DNA of 12,009 bases, taken from NCBI GenBank assembly GCA_009886815.1, contig QXYP01000207.1:1-12009 (forward strand). The letters are read 5' to 3'. Each line of letters opens with the position of its first letter. Positions within the stretch are counted from its first letter, which is position 1. This DNA comes from Halieaceae bacterium (lineage in GTDB: Bacteria; Pseudomonadota; Gammaproteobacteria; Pseudomonadales; Halieaceae). This document shows positions 1 to 6,811 of this stretch, piece after piece. The notes under the pieces were generated by a model that was not told the origin of the DNA, did no database searches, and was given only the letters and a program-made list of their open reading frames with translations. Both the position numbers and the translations under genes were made by a program.

Positions 1-1146
1 CAAATACCGGTAGTAATGATTCGGGGTAAAGACGATGTCGTGCGTGTTTTACACAATCGCTGCGGCCACAAGGGTGCCAAAGTTGTCGAGAAACGTTCTG
101 GCAATGTCCGCGGGGCATTACGTTGTGCCTATCACGGCTGGAGTTATCGATTTGATGGTTCACTCCTGAAAGTACCCAATGAGCAAGGGTATACAGACAC
201 CGGGTTCGATGCTGCAGACCCTTGCTACAGCATGCAGCCCCTGGCTCAAGTTGCCAGTTATCGGGGCTTTGTCTTCGCTACGCTGTCCAACACAATCGTA
301 GATCTCGTGAGTTGGATGGGTGGAGCGATAGCATGCTTCGATAATTTATGTGATCGCGCACCCGAGGGTGAGGTGGAAGTCGCCGGCGGTGTCTTGCGCT
401 ACGAGCATGACTGCAACTGGAAGTTTATCCTTGAAAATCTCAATGACACCATGCACCCCATGGTAGTCCATGAGTCGTTAGTTAAAGCCGCTGAGTCCTA
501 CATCGCCACCCTGCCCCCAGAGGCCGCAGAGCAGCGACGGGAGGCTGAAATTATTCCCCCCTTCGGGGCAAGCTATGAAAATTTTGAGAACAGTGGCATT
601 ACAGGGTTTGACTATGGTCATCACTACGACGGCGGTAAAACGAGCATACATGCCGACTATTCGGTAGACCCCGATTATCACGCCGCCATGGTGTCCGCTT
701 ACGGTGAGACCAGAACTCGAGACATCTACGCCTTTAATACCCACAACGTACTCTACTACCCGTCGCTAACCATTAAGTGTGCGGTACAGAATATTCGCGT
801 TATTCGCCCAATCAGCGTTGATCGCTTTGTTGTTGAAAGCTGGTCATTTCGTTTAAAAGGCGCTCCCGATTCGATGCTAGAGCGAACGGTGCTGTACAGC
901 CGCCTGATCAATTCGGCCATGGGCATGGTAGGCCCTGATGATTTGGAGGTTTATAGACGAGCACAAAAAGGGCTGCAATCTCCAGCCAACGAATGGGTTG
1001 AATTTCATCGACAATATGGCAAGGACCAAGTATTCGCTGATCGAATCGAAGGTGGTGGCACATCAGATCTAGACATGCGCACACAGTATCGAGCCTGGAA
1101 AGGCTACATGGAGCAAAGCCAACAGCGAGGAGCAAACAATGACTGA
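1..1146 (+). CDS. Rieske ring-hydroxylating oxygenase, alpha (large) subunit; 5' end outside window
   Basis: Catalytic large subunit of a Rieske non-heme iron oxygenase, which uses electrons from a reductase/ferredoxin (not seen here) and O2 to hydroxylate a substrate, usually an aromatic ring. The frame is open to base 1, so the ATG at 16 is probably internal and roughly 50-70 N-terminal residues are missing compared with the usual length of about 430-450. Counting from the ATG at 16, the [2Fe-2S] Rieske ligands are C16-x-H18 and C37-x2-H40. The mononuclear iron site is D144-x2-H147-x4-H152. The third iron ligand is probably one of the acidic pair D308/D309. The C-terminal part is the usual helix-grip catalytic domain. 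The stop overlaps the beta-subunit start by 8 bases. Some features recall benzoate/anthranilate-type enzymes (GY...D...F after the Rieske domain, SYRGF), but the substrate cannot be assigned from sequence alone. Confidence 0.93.
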   Translation, partial: QIPVVMIRGKDDVVRVLHNRCGHKGAKVVEKRSGNVRGALRCAYHGWSYRFDGSLLKVPNEQGYTDTGFDAADPCYSMQPLAQVASYRGFVFATLSNTIVDLVSWMGGAIACFDNLCDRAPEGEVEVAGGVLRYEHDCNWKFILENLNDTMHPMVVHESLVKAAESYIATLPPEAAEQRREAEIIPPFGASYENFENSGITGFDYGHHYDGGKTSIHADYSVDPDYHAAMVSAYGETRTRDIYAFNTHNVLYYPSLTIKCAVQNIRVIRPISVDRFVVESWSFRLKGAPDSMLERTVLYSRLINSAMGMVGPDDLEVYRRAQKGLQSPANEWVEFHRQYGKDQVFADRIEGGGTSDLDMRTQYRAWKGYMEQSQQRGANND

Positions 1147-1612
1147 CCTCGCTACCATAGAGGCCTTTCTCTACCGAGAGGCAAGCTTTCTAGATCGCCC
1201 GGACTTGGATAGCTGGATTGAGCTCTACACCGATGACGCCTATTACTGGATTCCCGCGACCGAAGATCAGGTCGACCCTATCAATCATGTCTCTCATATT
1301 TATGATGACCGGGTGATGATGGAGATTCGAAGACGCAACTTCATTCACCCTCGGGCAGCCTCGAAAGACAGCCTAACAAGATGCTCTCATCTCATAGGAA
1401 ATATTCGAGTCATAGAAGAATCGACTGAGGGCACGCTCATCATAGAGTCGAACCAGCATGTTGTGGTGTGGTATCAAGACGAGCAGCGGTTATATGCTTT
1501 CACCGCGCAGCATGCGCTAAGTCCTGACAATGGTAGCTTCAAGATAAAGAGCAAGCGGGTAGATTTGATCAACCCGGAAGCTGCCCAAAAATCCCTGGTC
1601 ATTTATTTGTAA
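1139..1612 (+). CDS. Ring-hydroxylating oxygenase, beta (small) subunit
   Basis: This 157-residue protein has the size and sequence style of the small subunit of Rieske dioxygenases, which adopts an NTF2/SnoaL-like cone fold and is mainly structural in alpha3beta3 hexamers. Typical features are the N-terminal stretch IEAFLYREASFLD, then DSWIELYTDDAYYWIPA near residues 24-40, then a basic region around MMEIRRRNF, and a C-terminal strand KIKSKRVDLIN before a short hydrophobic tail. It has no cofactor motif, as expected for this subunit. A clear Shine-Dalgarno sequence, GAGGAG at 1127-1132, lies 6 bases before the ATG. The 8-base overlap with the alpha-subunit gene suggests translational coupling and equal amounts of the two subunits. 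Confidence 0.92.
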   Translation: MTDLATIEAFLYREASFLDRPDLDSWIELYTDDAYYWIPATEDQVDPINHVSHIYDDRVMMEIRRRNFIHPRAASKDSLTRCSHLIGNIRVIEESTEGTLIIESNQHVVVWYQDEQRLYAFTAQHALSPDNGSFKIKSKRVDLINPEAAQKSLVIYL

Positions 1613-1634
1613 AAAAGCCCAGTCAGCATAACGA

Positions 1635-1653
1635 GAGCTTGGTAATCCAGCTC
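1635..1653. repeat. Short inverted repeat GAGCT-N9-AGCTC upstream of gcdH
   Basis: A 5-base perfect inverted repeat (1635-1639 and 1649-1653) lies in the 88-base gap between the oxygenase beta gene and gcdH. Arm spacing of about 14 bases centre to centre is compatible with a dimeric regulator half-site pair, but arms this short can occur by chance. It sits directly upstream of the stronger palindrome at 1656-1675. It is listed as visible structure, not as a proven site. Confidence 0.3.
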
Positions 1654-1667
1654 GGATATTTTAAACT
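1639..1667 (+). promoter_or_regulatory. Possible weak sigma70-like promoter for gcdH
   Basis: TTGGTA at 1639-1644 and TAAACT at 1662-1667 are separated by 17 bases, the preferred spacing for sigma70 promoters, and lie about 35 bases before the gcdH ATG. Each box matches the consensus at only about four of six positions. A second -10-like hexamer, TAAAAT at 1668-1673, has no good -35 partner. The proposed -10 lies inside the palindrome at 1656-1675, which would suit repression by a bound protein. This is inference from pattern only. gcdH could instead be read through from the oxygenase genes. Confidence 0.25.
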
Positions 1668-1675
1668 TAAAATAT
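1656..1675. promoter_or_regulatory. Near-perfect AT-rich palindrome, candidate operator upstream of gcdH
   Basis: Two exactly complementary 9-base arms, ATATTTTAA (1656-1664) and TTAAAATAT (1667-1675), flank a 2-base centre (AC). The centre lies about 35 bases before the gcdH start codon and overlaps the best -10 candidate. A 20-base symmetric site in a leader is typical of binding sites for dimeric regulators such as TetR-, MarR- or GntR-type repressors. The hairpin would be all A/U apart from its 2-base centre, and no U-tract follows it, so a terminator is unlikely. No regulator gene is present in the window, so the cognate protein is unknown. Confidence 0.5.
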
Positions 1676-1700
1676 AGCGAACCAACCTTCGGAGTTCACG

Positions 1701-2885
1701 ATGGCAGTGAAAACTAATTGGACCCAACTCAACTGGGAAGACCCCTTTGAACTGGATAGCCAGCTTAATGACGAGCAGCGCATGGTTCGAGATAGCGCCA
1801 GGCAATATGCCCAAGAACGATTGTTGCCGCGAGTAAAAGACGCCTTCAGAAACGAGAGTACCGATCCCAATATTTTTAGAGAAATGGGCGAGATGGGGCT
1901 TCTAGGCTCCACCATCGACGGCTACGGCTGCCCCGGGGTAGATTATGTGTGTTACGGCCTCGTAGCGCGTGAAGTAGAGCGCGTCGACTCTGGCTACCGT
2001 TCAATGCTAAGCGTTCAATCATCACTTGTGATGTACCCCATTTATGCCTATGGCAATGACGCCCAGCGGGAAAAATATTTGCCCAAACTCGCCACAGGCG
2101 AATGGATTGGCTGCTTCGGTCTTACCGAACCTGACCACGGCTCCGACCCAGGGGGCATGACCACCCGGGCACGCAGTGTCGATGGTGGCTATAAAGTGTC
2201 CGGCGCAAAAATGTGGATCTCTAATTCCCCTATTGCTGACGTCTTCGTTGTGTGGGCAAAAACCGATGACGACGTTATCCGTGGCTTCGTGCTGGAAAAA
2301 GGTATGGAGGGTCTCAGTGCCCCTAAAATAGAGGGGAAACTCGCGCTGCGCGCCTCGGTCACTGGCGAAATTGTGATGGACGAGGTCTTCGTTCCCGAAG
2401 AAAACCTATTGCCCAATGTGCGGGGGCTCAAAGGCCCATTCGGCTGCCTGAACAACGCACGGTATGGCATTGCTTGGGGAACGCTAGGTGCCGCCGAAAC
2501 GTGCTGGCATACCGCGCGACAATACACTCTTGATCGGCAGCAATTTGGCCGCCCCCTTGCAGCCAATCAACTCATACAGCTGAAGTTGGCCGACATGCAA
2601 ACTGATATCTCCCTCGCGATGCAGGGCTGCTTACGCGCCGGTCAAATGCTGTCCGCTGGCACGATCTCCCCAGATCTCATTAGCCTGATCAAGCGAAACT
2701 CTTGTGGCAAGGCACTCGAAATCGCACGTAAAGCACGAGACATGCTGGGCGGTAACGGTATATCTGACGAATACCCCGTAATGCGCCATATGATGAACCT
2801 AGAAGTTGTGAACACCTACGAGGGCACCCACGATATTCATGCCCTTATTCTTGGTCGCAGCCAAACCGATATCCCCGCCTTTTAA
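1701..2885 (+). CDS. gcdH: Glutaryl-CoA dehydrogenase (decarboxylating)
   Basis: FAD-dependent acyl-CoA dehydrogenase that oxidises and decarboxylates glutaryl-CoA to crotonyl-CoA and CO2, passing electrons to ETF. It serves lysine, tryptophan and some aromatic degradation routes. The 394-residue length is normal. Residues set out as in the human enzyme: E93, R100 and S101 in ERVDSGYRS, which in GCDH bind the glutaryl carboxylate, and catalytic base E374 in [16 protein letters not shown]. The FAD-binding blocks [13 protein letters not shown] (about 138-150) and WISNS (172-176) are present. S174 stands where the human enzyme has Thr170, a conservative change. The arginine and the GCDH-specific tail separate it from ordinary short-chain acyl-CoA dehydrogenases. 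A Shine-Dalgarno GGAG (1691-1694) lies 6 bases before the ATG. It is on the same strand as the oxygenase genes, but the 88-base gap leaves co-transcription uncertain. Confidence 0.96.
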   Translation: MAVKTNWTQLNWEDPFELDSQLNDEQRMVRDSARQYAQERLLPRVKDAFRNESTDPNIFREMGEMGLLGSTIDGYGCPGVDYVCYGLVAREVERVDSGYRSMLSVQSSLVMYPIYAYGNDAQREKYLPKLATGEWIGCFGLTEPDHGSDPGGMTTRARSVDGGYKVSGAKMWISNSPIADVFVVWAKTDDDVIRGFVLEKGMEGLSAPKIEGKLALRASVTGEIVMDEVFVPEENLLPNVRGLKGPFGCLNNARYGIAWGTLGAAETCWHTARQYTLDRQQFGRPLAANQLIQLKLADMQTDISLAMQGCLRAGQMLSAGTISPDLISLIKRNSCGKALEIARKARDMLGGNGISDEYPVMRHMMNLEVVNTYEGTHDIHALILGRSQTDIPAF

Positions 2886-2927
2886 TCCACGCGGCTCAAT
2901 TGATATCCCTGGGGAAAGGTTTTTAGA

Positions 2928-2952
2928 TAGCCTGGTAAGATCGACTGGGCTA
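2928..2952. repeat. Stem-loop at the convergent gcdH/tgpA junction
   Basis: Read on the plus strand, bases 2928-2936 can pair with 2944-2952 over nine positions (two of them G-U wobbles) around a 7-base loop. The minus-strand copy has two mismatches instead. It lies 43 bases after the gcdH stop and includes the stop codon of the opposing transglutaminase gene. No T-tract follows on either strand, so it is not a standard intrinsic terminator. It could stabilise the 3' end of the gcdH transcript. No better terminator was found in the 64-base gap. Confidence 0.3.
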
Positions 2953-4875
2953 CCGCCTGTAGAGGTCGGCAATAGCACCCTCGAGAGCTAAATAAAGGGG
3001 GTCTGCCTCGGGCAGGTGATCACGTGCGCGTCTCAGGGTCTGCAGCGGGGCCTCACCCAATGCTCGGCTACAACCGCGCTGCTCCAGCCGGCGGCAAAGG
3101 GCGCTAAAACGCTGCTCTTCGGGCAACATTAATGAGACGCTGCGCTGGCGATTCAACCAAAGCATCAGCGGCAGGAGCACCGCCGCCCAACTTCCCAGTA
3201 ACAGGGCAACGAACCAAGACACTTTGATTTCACCAAACCAACCTTTAAGTAACTCGATCTGGCGGGTGCTATCGAAACCAACAATAAAACTCTGCCAACC
3301 AAACGCCAGTGCATCATAACGAAGTCGCACCCAATCCAGCGCTCTGATACCCCGAAATCGATAGGCCGATAGAAGTGAGTCAGATAAAAAGCCTGGCTGC
3401 CCGTCCATAGCAGCTTCAAAACCGAACTCTACTCGACTCGGTGCCACCGCCGCGGTGGGATCAACACGGGTCCAACCCTCTCCGACAAGCCAAACCTCGG
3501 CCCAGGCATGTGCGTCGAACTGCCTAACGACTACGGTATTATTCAACGGGTTAACTTCGCCCCCTTGATACCCAGCAACAATTCTTGCGGGGATATCCGC
3601 CATCCTGAGCATCGCCACAAAGCTATAAGCGTAGTGCTCACAAAATCCGCGACGCGATTCGAACATGAATTTATCGACGAAATCGGCAGACAGAATTTCT
3701 GGCGGCTCTAGGGTGTAGTAAAACGGCTGCGCTCTGAAGTAACTGAGCAGTGCAGCAATGAAATTACGGTCATCGGCATGCTGCTCACGCAAGTCCTTCA
3801 CCCAGGCCTCGCTCAGCGGGTTCAATCCCTCAGGAAAATCTGTTTCCAAATGCCTTCGCCAGTCACTCAAATTTGGCTGCATTAATGCCTTCGGCCACGA
3901 CGTCACCTCATAACCGAACTGGAATTCGATGGGGTTGATAACACCCAGCCGATAGTCGGTGGCCTCGTAAACCCCAGCCGTGGGTGACTCAGCATAGGCC
4001 ATTCCATACAGCCACCGCTGCTGTGTTGGTTCCATGACAACCCGATAGCGCATTGGCTCTGCCAAAACTCGAGGGGGAATGGGTTTTCTTTCAACCTCCG
4101 GCATCTCATGCCACTGCAGCGTACGCCAAGCACCCTGTTCAAATTGACTCATCACCAAGCCCCGCCAATACAAGGCCGAGTTTTCCGGAATCACGCCAAC
4201 AAATCCGGCGCGAAAAGCTATTTCTGCTGAGCGCCCCAGCTTCGTCACAGCACCAGGACGAAGGAAGTCGCTCATCCCCGTTATGCTTTGCCCAGATTTC
4301 GAGGGCACGCTCCAAATTGGGCCAATGCGGGGAAACAAAAAGAACAGCACGACCATCATAGGTACTGCGAGAGCCAGCATTTTTAACGCGAGCAGAGGTT
4401 CGTGGTTTGAAAGCCCAACTCCCGGACTCTGATTCAAGGCAATCAGTGCTGTCACCAGCAATCCTGTGCACACCAATGAATACAGCGTGGCGGGCAAGGT
4501 TTGAGTAAATATAAAATGCGTTACACAGATAAAGAAACCTAGAAATACCAACAGATAGCCATCCCTTTCTCGAATAGCTTCAAGCAGCTTTAACGCTGCG
4601 GCTACCAGCAATAAGGCCACCATGGGCTCTAAACCAATGAAGGTTCCATAACTCATAAAGAGTAGCACCGCACCTAAAAGCCCTAACAATAATCGCAGCC
4701 ACTTACCGGGCATTTCAGCGCGCTGACGAAACATCTGCAAACGCCATATTGCAGCGGCCAAATAAACGGCGACAACCCAAAGAGGAATTCGCTGTAAATG
4801 GGGCAACATTACCGCTATCTGGCAAACAATCAGCCAGAGTAAAGATCGTCGAGGCAACTGTTCCCCCGAAATCAT
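2950..4875 (-). CDS. tgpA: TgpA-like membrane transglutaminase (DUF3488/transglutaminase-core protein)
   Basis: A 641-residue polytopic inner-membrane protein of the Pseudomonas TgpA type (family about 650-670 residues). The N-terminal part has some six or seven hydrophobic segments (roughly 12-28, 30-46, 61-78, 84-98, 107-124, 128-147, 163-182). A large extracytoplasmic region follows with a transglutaminase core around 400-480. Its catalytic triad is visible: C412 in RRGFCEHYA, H456 in DAHAWAEVW and D472 in WTRVDPTAA. One more membrane helix (553-575) leads to a short cytoplasmic tail like DUF4129. TgpA was reported as important for viability in P. aeruginosa, but its substrate is unclear. 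The start ATG overlaps the DUF58 stop by 4 bases (ATGA), and a purine-rich GGAGAGAG (4882-4889, minus strand) lies 6 bases upstream. It is the last gene of the minus-strand run. Confidence 0.93.
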   Translation of the reverse strand: MISGEQLPRRSLLWLIVCQIAVMLPHLQRIPLWVVAVYLAAAIWRLQMFRQRAEMPGKWLRLLLGLLGAVLLFMSYGTFIGLEPMVALLLVAAALKLLEAIRERDGYLLVFLGFFICVTHFIFTQTLPATLYSLVCTGLLVTALIALNQSPGVGLSNHEPLLALKMLALAVPMMVVLFFLFPRIGPIWSVPSKSGQSITGMSDFLRPGAVTKLGRSAEIAFRAGFVGVIPENSALYWRGLVMSQFEQGAWRTLQWHEMPEVERKPIPPRVLAEPMRYRVVMEPTQQRWLYGMAYAESPTAGVYEATDYRLGVINPIEFQFGYEVTSWPKALMQPNLSDWRRHLETDFPEGLNPLSEAWVKDLREQHADDRNFIAALLSYFRAQPFYYTLEPPEILSADFVDKFMFESRRGFCEHYAYSFVAMLRMADIPARIVAGYQGGEVNPLNNTVVVRQFDAHAWAEVWLVGEGWTRVDPTAAVAPSRVEFGFEAAMDGQPGFLSDSLLSAYRFRGIRALDWVRLRYDALAFGWQSFIVGFDSTRQIELLKGWFGEIKVSWFVALLLGSWAAVLLPLMLWLNRQRSVSLMLPEEQRFSALCRRLEQRGCSRALGEAPLQTLRRARDHLPEADPLYLALEGAIADLYRR

Positions 4876-5867
4876 CCGGCACTCTCTCCATTGAGATCAT
4901 GCAATGCCAAAGCACGAAGGGCCCTGTCTCGCTGACGATCTCCCGCGGCTACCGGCAGCTCGAGCTCGGGCAACCTAAGCCCAAAATTTTCACCACGACC
5001 GTGGTGCTGCAAGACCAACCAGCACAACCATGAGAGCTTCTGTTCTACAGTTCCAGCAGGAAAATCCTGCCAATCGAGCCAGTTGTCCTCATCTACCAGC
5101 GATGAATACAGTTTAGTTTGCAGAGGCAAGCCCCGGGCATGGCTGCGCCAATCAATCAATCGAGGCGCATCGCCAATTCGATAATCGCGAAACCCCATCA
5201 GGTCATCGAGACCCTCTTGCTCACTCAAGTCATAGCCGGCCTTGCCGGCGGATGAAAAGGCCAATCGCTCAACCCTTATCGGTTGAGGCCACACCAGAGC
5301 TCGGACATCGAAATACGCAAAGCTCCAACAACGAAGAAGCCCCAAGGGATAAGTCGATTCTATTCTCAGTCTAGGCGGATTAAACCATCCTCGTGCAGTC
5401 ACCTTATGATGCAGCGACACATCAATCTCACCACCCGCAGGAACGTCCACCAAAACTTCACTCCCGGGCCACACCAGTTTTACAGCGCGGTACCCCTGGC
5501 GCGATCGACTGCAACTGATGCGAAAGCAGAACTCAGCGTGCTGACCCGGATACACCGACTCTGCCCGCACACCCGTAATCTCGAGTTTCAGTAAGTTAGC
5601 GTGGGTAAAATGAACGGCCACAATAAATAGCATGGCCACCCAAAACGTTAGACCATAAGCGAGATTATTTTGATAATTAATCGCGGTTAACAGCATGATG
5701 AGTAGCGTCAACGCGAACAAAAACCCCTGCCGTGTTGGAAAAATGAAAAGCCTGCGCTGCTCCAGAACGATAGTGCGTGCTGGTGGTAGCCGTCGATTCA
5801 GCCAACGGCGATAACGCTGCAGCAGGAAATTCTTCAGACCACCTTTAGGGCTAGCCGGGGATAACAT
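4872..5867 (-). CDS. DUF58 domain membrane protein of the MoxR-TgpA cluster
   Basis: With the start chosen here the protein has 331 residues. A short basic N-terminus (RYRRWLNRRLPPAR) and the conserved stretch VLEQRRLFIFPTRQG lead into two hydrophobic segments (about residues 45-80), followed by a periplasmic or cytoplasmic beta-rich region. The DUF58 signature follows: DLMGFRDYRIGDAPRLIDWRSHARG, corresponding to the usual Y..GD....IDW..SAR motif. In this family the gene sits between moxR and tgpA, as here. The function is unknown, but the trio is linked to envelope processes. The start is uncertain. The ATG at 5867 overlaps moxR by 17 bases. An upstream in-frame ATG at 5906 would add 13 residues and make a 56-base overlap. 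Neither has a clear Shine-Dalgarno sequence, and the shorter form fits the family better. Confidence 0.88.
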   Translation of the reverse strand: MLSPASPKGGLKNFLLQRYRRWLNRRLPPARTIVLEQRRLFIFPTRQGFLFALTLLIMLLTAINYQNNLAYGLTFWVAMLFIVAVHFTHANLLKLEITGVRAESVYPGQHAEFCFRISCSRSRQGYRAVKLVWPGSEVLVDVPAGGEIDVSLHHKVTARGWFNPPRLRIESTYPLGLLRCWSFAYFDVRALVWPQPIRVERLAFSSAGKAGYDLSEQEGLDDLMGFRDYRIGDAPRLIDWRSHARGLPLQTKLYSSLVDEDNWLDWQDFPAGTVEQKLSWLCWLVLQHHGRGENFGLRLPELELPVAAGDRQRDRALRALALHDLNGESAG

Positions 5868-6783
5868 CGACTTGGCTACGCAAGAGCGCCACCAAAGCAT
5901 CCCCATCCGCTGCGTACTCGGCGCTAGGGATCATTCGATGGGCAATAACAGGGGCAAGTACAGCTTGAACGTCGTCTGGAGCCACATAGTCTCTACCCTC
6001 CATTTGCGCCCAGGTTTTTGCTGCATCAACAAGTGCCAAAGCTCCGCGGGGTGACAATCCGACTGCAAACTCCGGCGCTTCTCGCGTAAATGCTGTCAAA
6101 CGCTGGATATACCCCAATAAGCTCTCGGAAAGCGTGGTCTGATTAATCACGGCTCTCGCGTCAAGAAGTTGCTGCGCTGTAATGCACGGATTAACGACAG
6201 GCTTTTTTGACAGATTACCGCGCTGTAATAATTCCCGCTCGGCCTTCGTATTGGGGTAACCCAAAGAGAGTCGCATGAGAAAACGATCAAGCTGAGACTC
6301 AGGAAGCACATAAGTGCCCGACTGCTGTACAGGGTTTTGCGTGGCAATGACAAAAAACGGCTCAGGTAGCACGCGAGGAGCACCATCGATACTCACCTGC
6401 CCTTCAGCCATGGCTTCCAGCAAGGCGCTCTGCGTGCGGGGTGTCGCACGGTTTATCTCATCGGCCAAAAGCAGCTGGTTAAATATGGGGCCAGGACGAA
6501 ATTGAAACGTCTCTTCATTTCGATTAAAAACAGAAACCCCTAGAATATCTGATGGCAAGAGGTCTGAGGTGAACTGTACTCTAGCGTAACTAAGCCCCAG
6601 CACGTCTGCCAGCGCGTGGGCCAGCGTCGTCTTGCCCATGCCAGGAAGGTCCTCAAGTAACAGATGCCCTGAGGTCAACAGACAGCATAGCGCTTGTCGC
6701 ACCGTCTGCTCTTTACCCAACAGCACCTCACCAATTTCAGATACTGCTCGATTCACAAGAGTTGGTAGACCGGTTACTAGCAT
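5851..6783 (-). CDS. MoxR-family AAA+ ATPase
   Basis: A 310-residue AAA+ ATPase of the MoxR family, thought to act as a chaperone that remodels or activates partner proteins, often those encoded beside it. From the ATG at 6783: Walker A DLPGMGKT (45-52), Walker B LLLADE (104-109), sensor 1 N150 in IATQNP, and the arginine-bearing LDRFLMR (166-171). The C-terminal lid domain with GLSPRGALALVDAAK is also typical. The start is inferred. The ATG lies 10 bases after the metZ stop and gives the normal N-terminus for the subfamily, while an in-frame TTG at 6813 would overlap metZ by 20 bases. Neither has a good ribosome binding site, so reinitiation after metZ translation is plausible. Its stop overlaps the following DUF58 gene. 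Confidence 0.93.
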   Translation of the reverse strand: MLVTGLPTLVNRAVSEIGEVLLGKEQTVRQALCCLLTSGHLLLEDLPGMGKTTLAHALADVLGLSYARVQFTSDLLPSDILGVSVFNRNEETFQFRPGPIFNQLLLADEINRATPRTQSALLEAMAEGQVSIDGAPRVLPEPFFVIATQNPVQQSGTYVLPESQLDRFLMRLSLGYPNTKAERELLQRGNLSKKPVVNPCITAQQLLDARAVINQTTLSESLLGYIQRLTAFTREAPEFAVGLSPRGALALVDAAKTWAQMEGRDYVAPDDVQAVLAPVIAHRMIPSAEYAADGDALVALLRSQVDVIPG

Positions 6784-6789
6784 GGCATT

Positions 6790-6811
6790 GCGTCTAGACG
6801 CTAATAGCGTC
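6790..6811. repeat. Overlapping palindromes at the metZ stop/moxR start
   Basis: A perfect 12-base palindrome GCGTCTAGACGC (6790-6801) overlaps a second inverted repeat of two 7-base arms around one base, GACGCTA and TAGCGTC (6797-6811). The result is three alternating arms (GCGTC, GACGC, GCGTC), in which the middle one can pair with either neighbour. The metZ stop codon (6794-6796) is inside. No T-tract follows on the minus strand, so a simple terminator is unlikely. The structure might affect RNA processing or reinitiation at moxR. Confidence 0.4.

Noticed and set aside
2189..2566. Open frame of 125 codons antisense to gcdH
   Set aside because: It is a mirror frame of a strongly conserved coding sequence, rich in Arg, Ser and Pro as such shadows are, with no motif.
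2908..2924. Small CCT/AGG stem followed by five Ts after gcdH, resembling an intrinsic terminator
   Set aside because: The stem is only 3 base pairs and would not be stable enough to act as a terminator.
4139..4471. Open frame of 110 codons on the minus strand in another frame of the transglutaminase gene
   Set aside because: It resembles no protein I recognise, lies entirely within an intact conserved gene and has shadow-frame composition.
5235..5249. GCCGGC-CTT-GCCGGC repeat/hairpin
   Set aside because: It lies inside the DUF58 coding region and is explained by codons for an Ala-Gly-Lys-Ala-Gly stretch.
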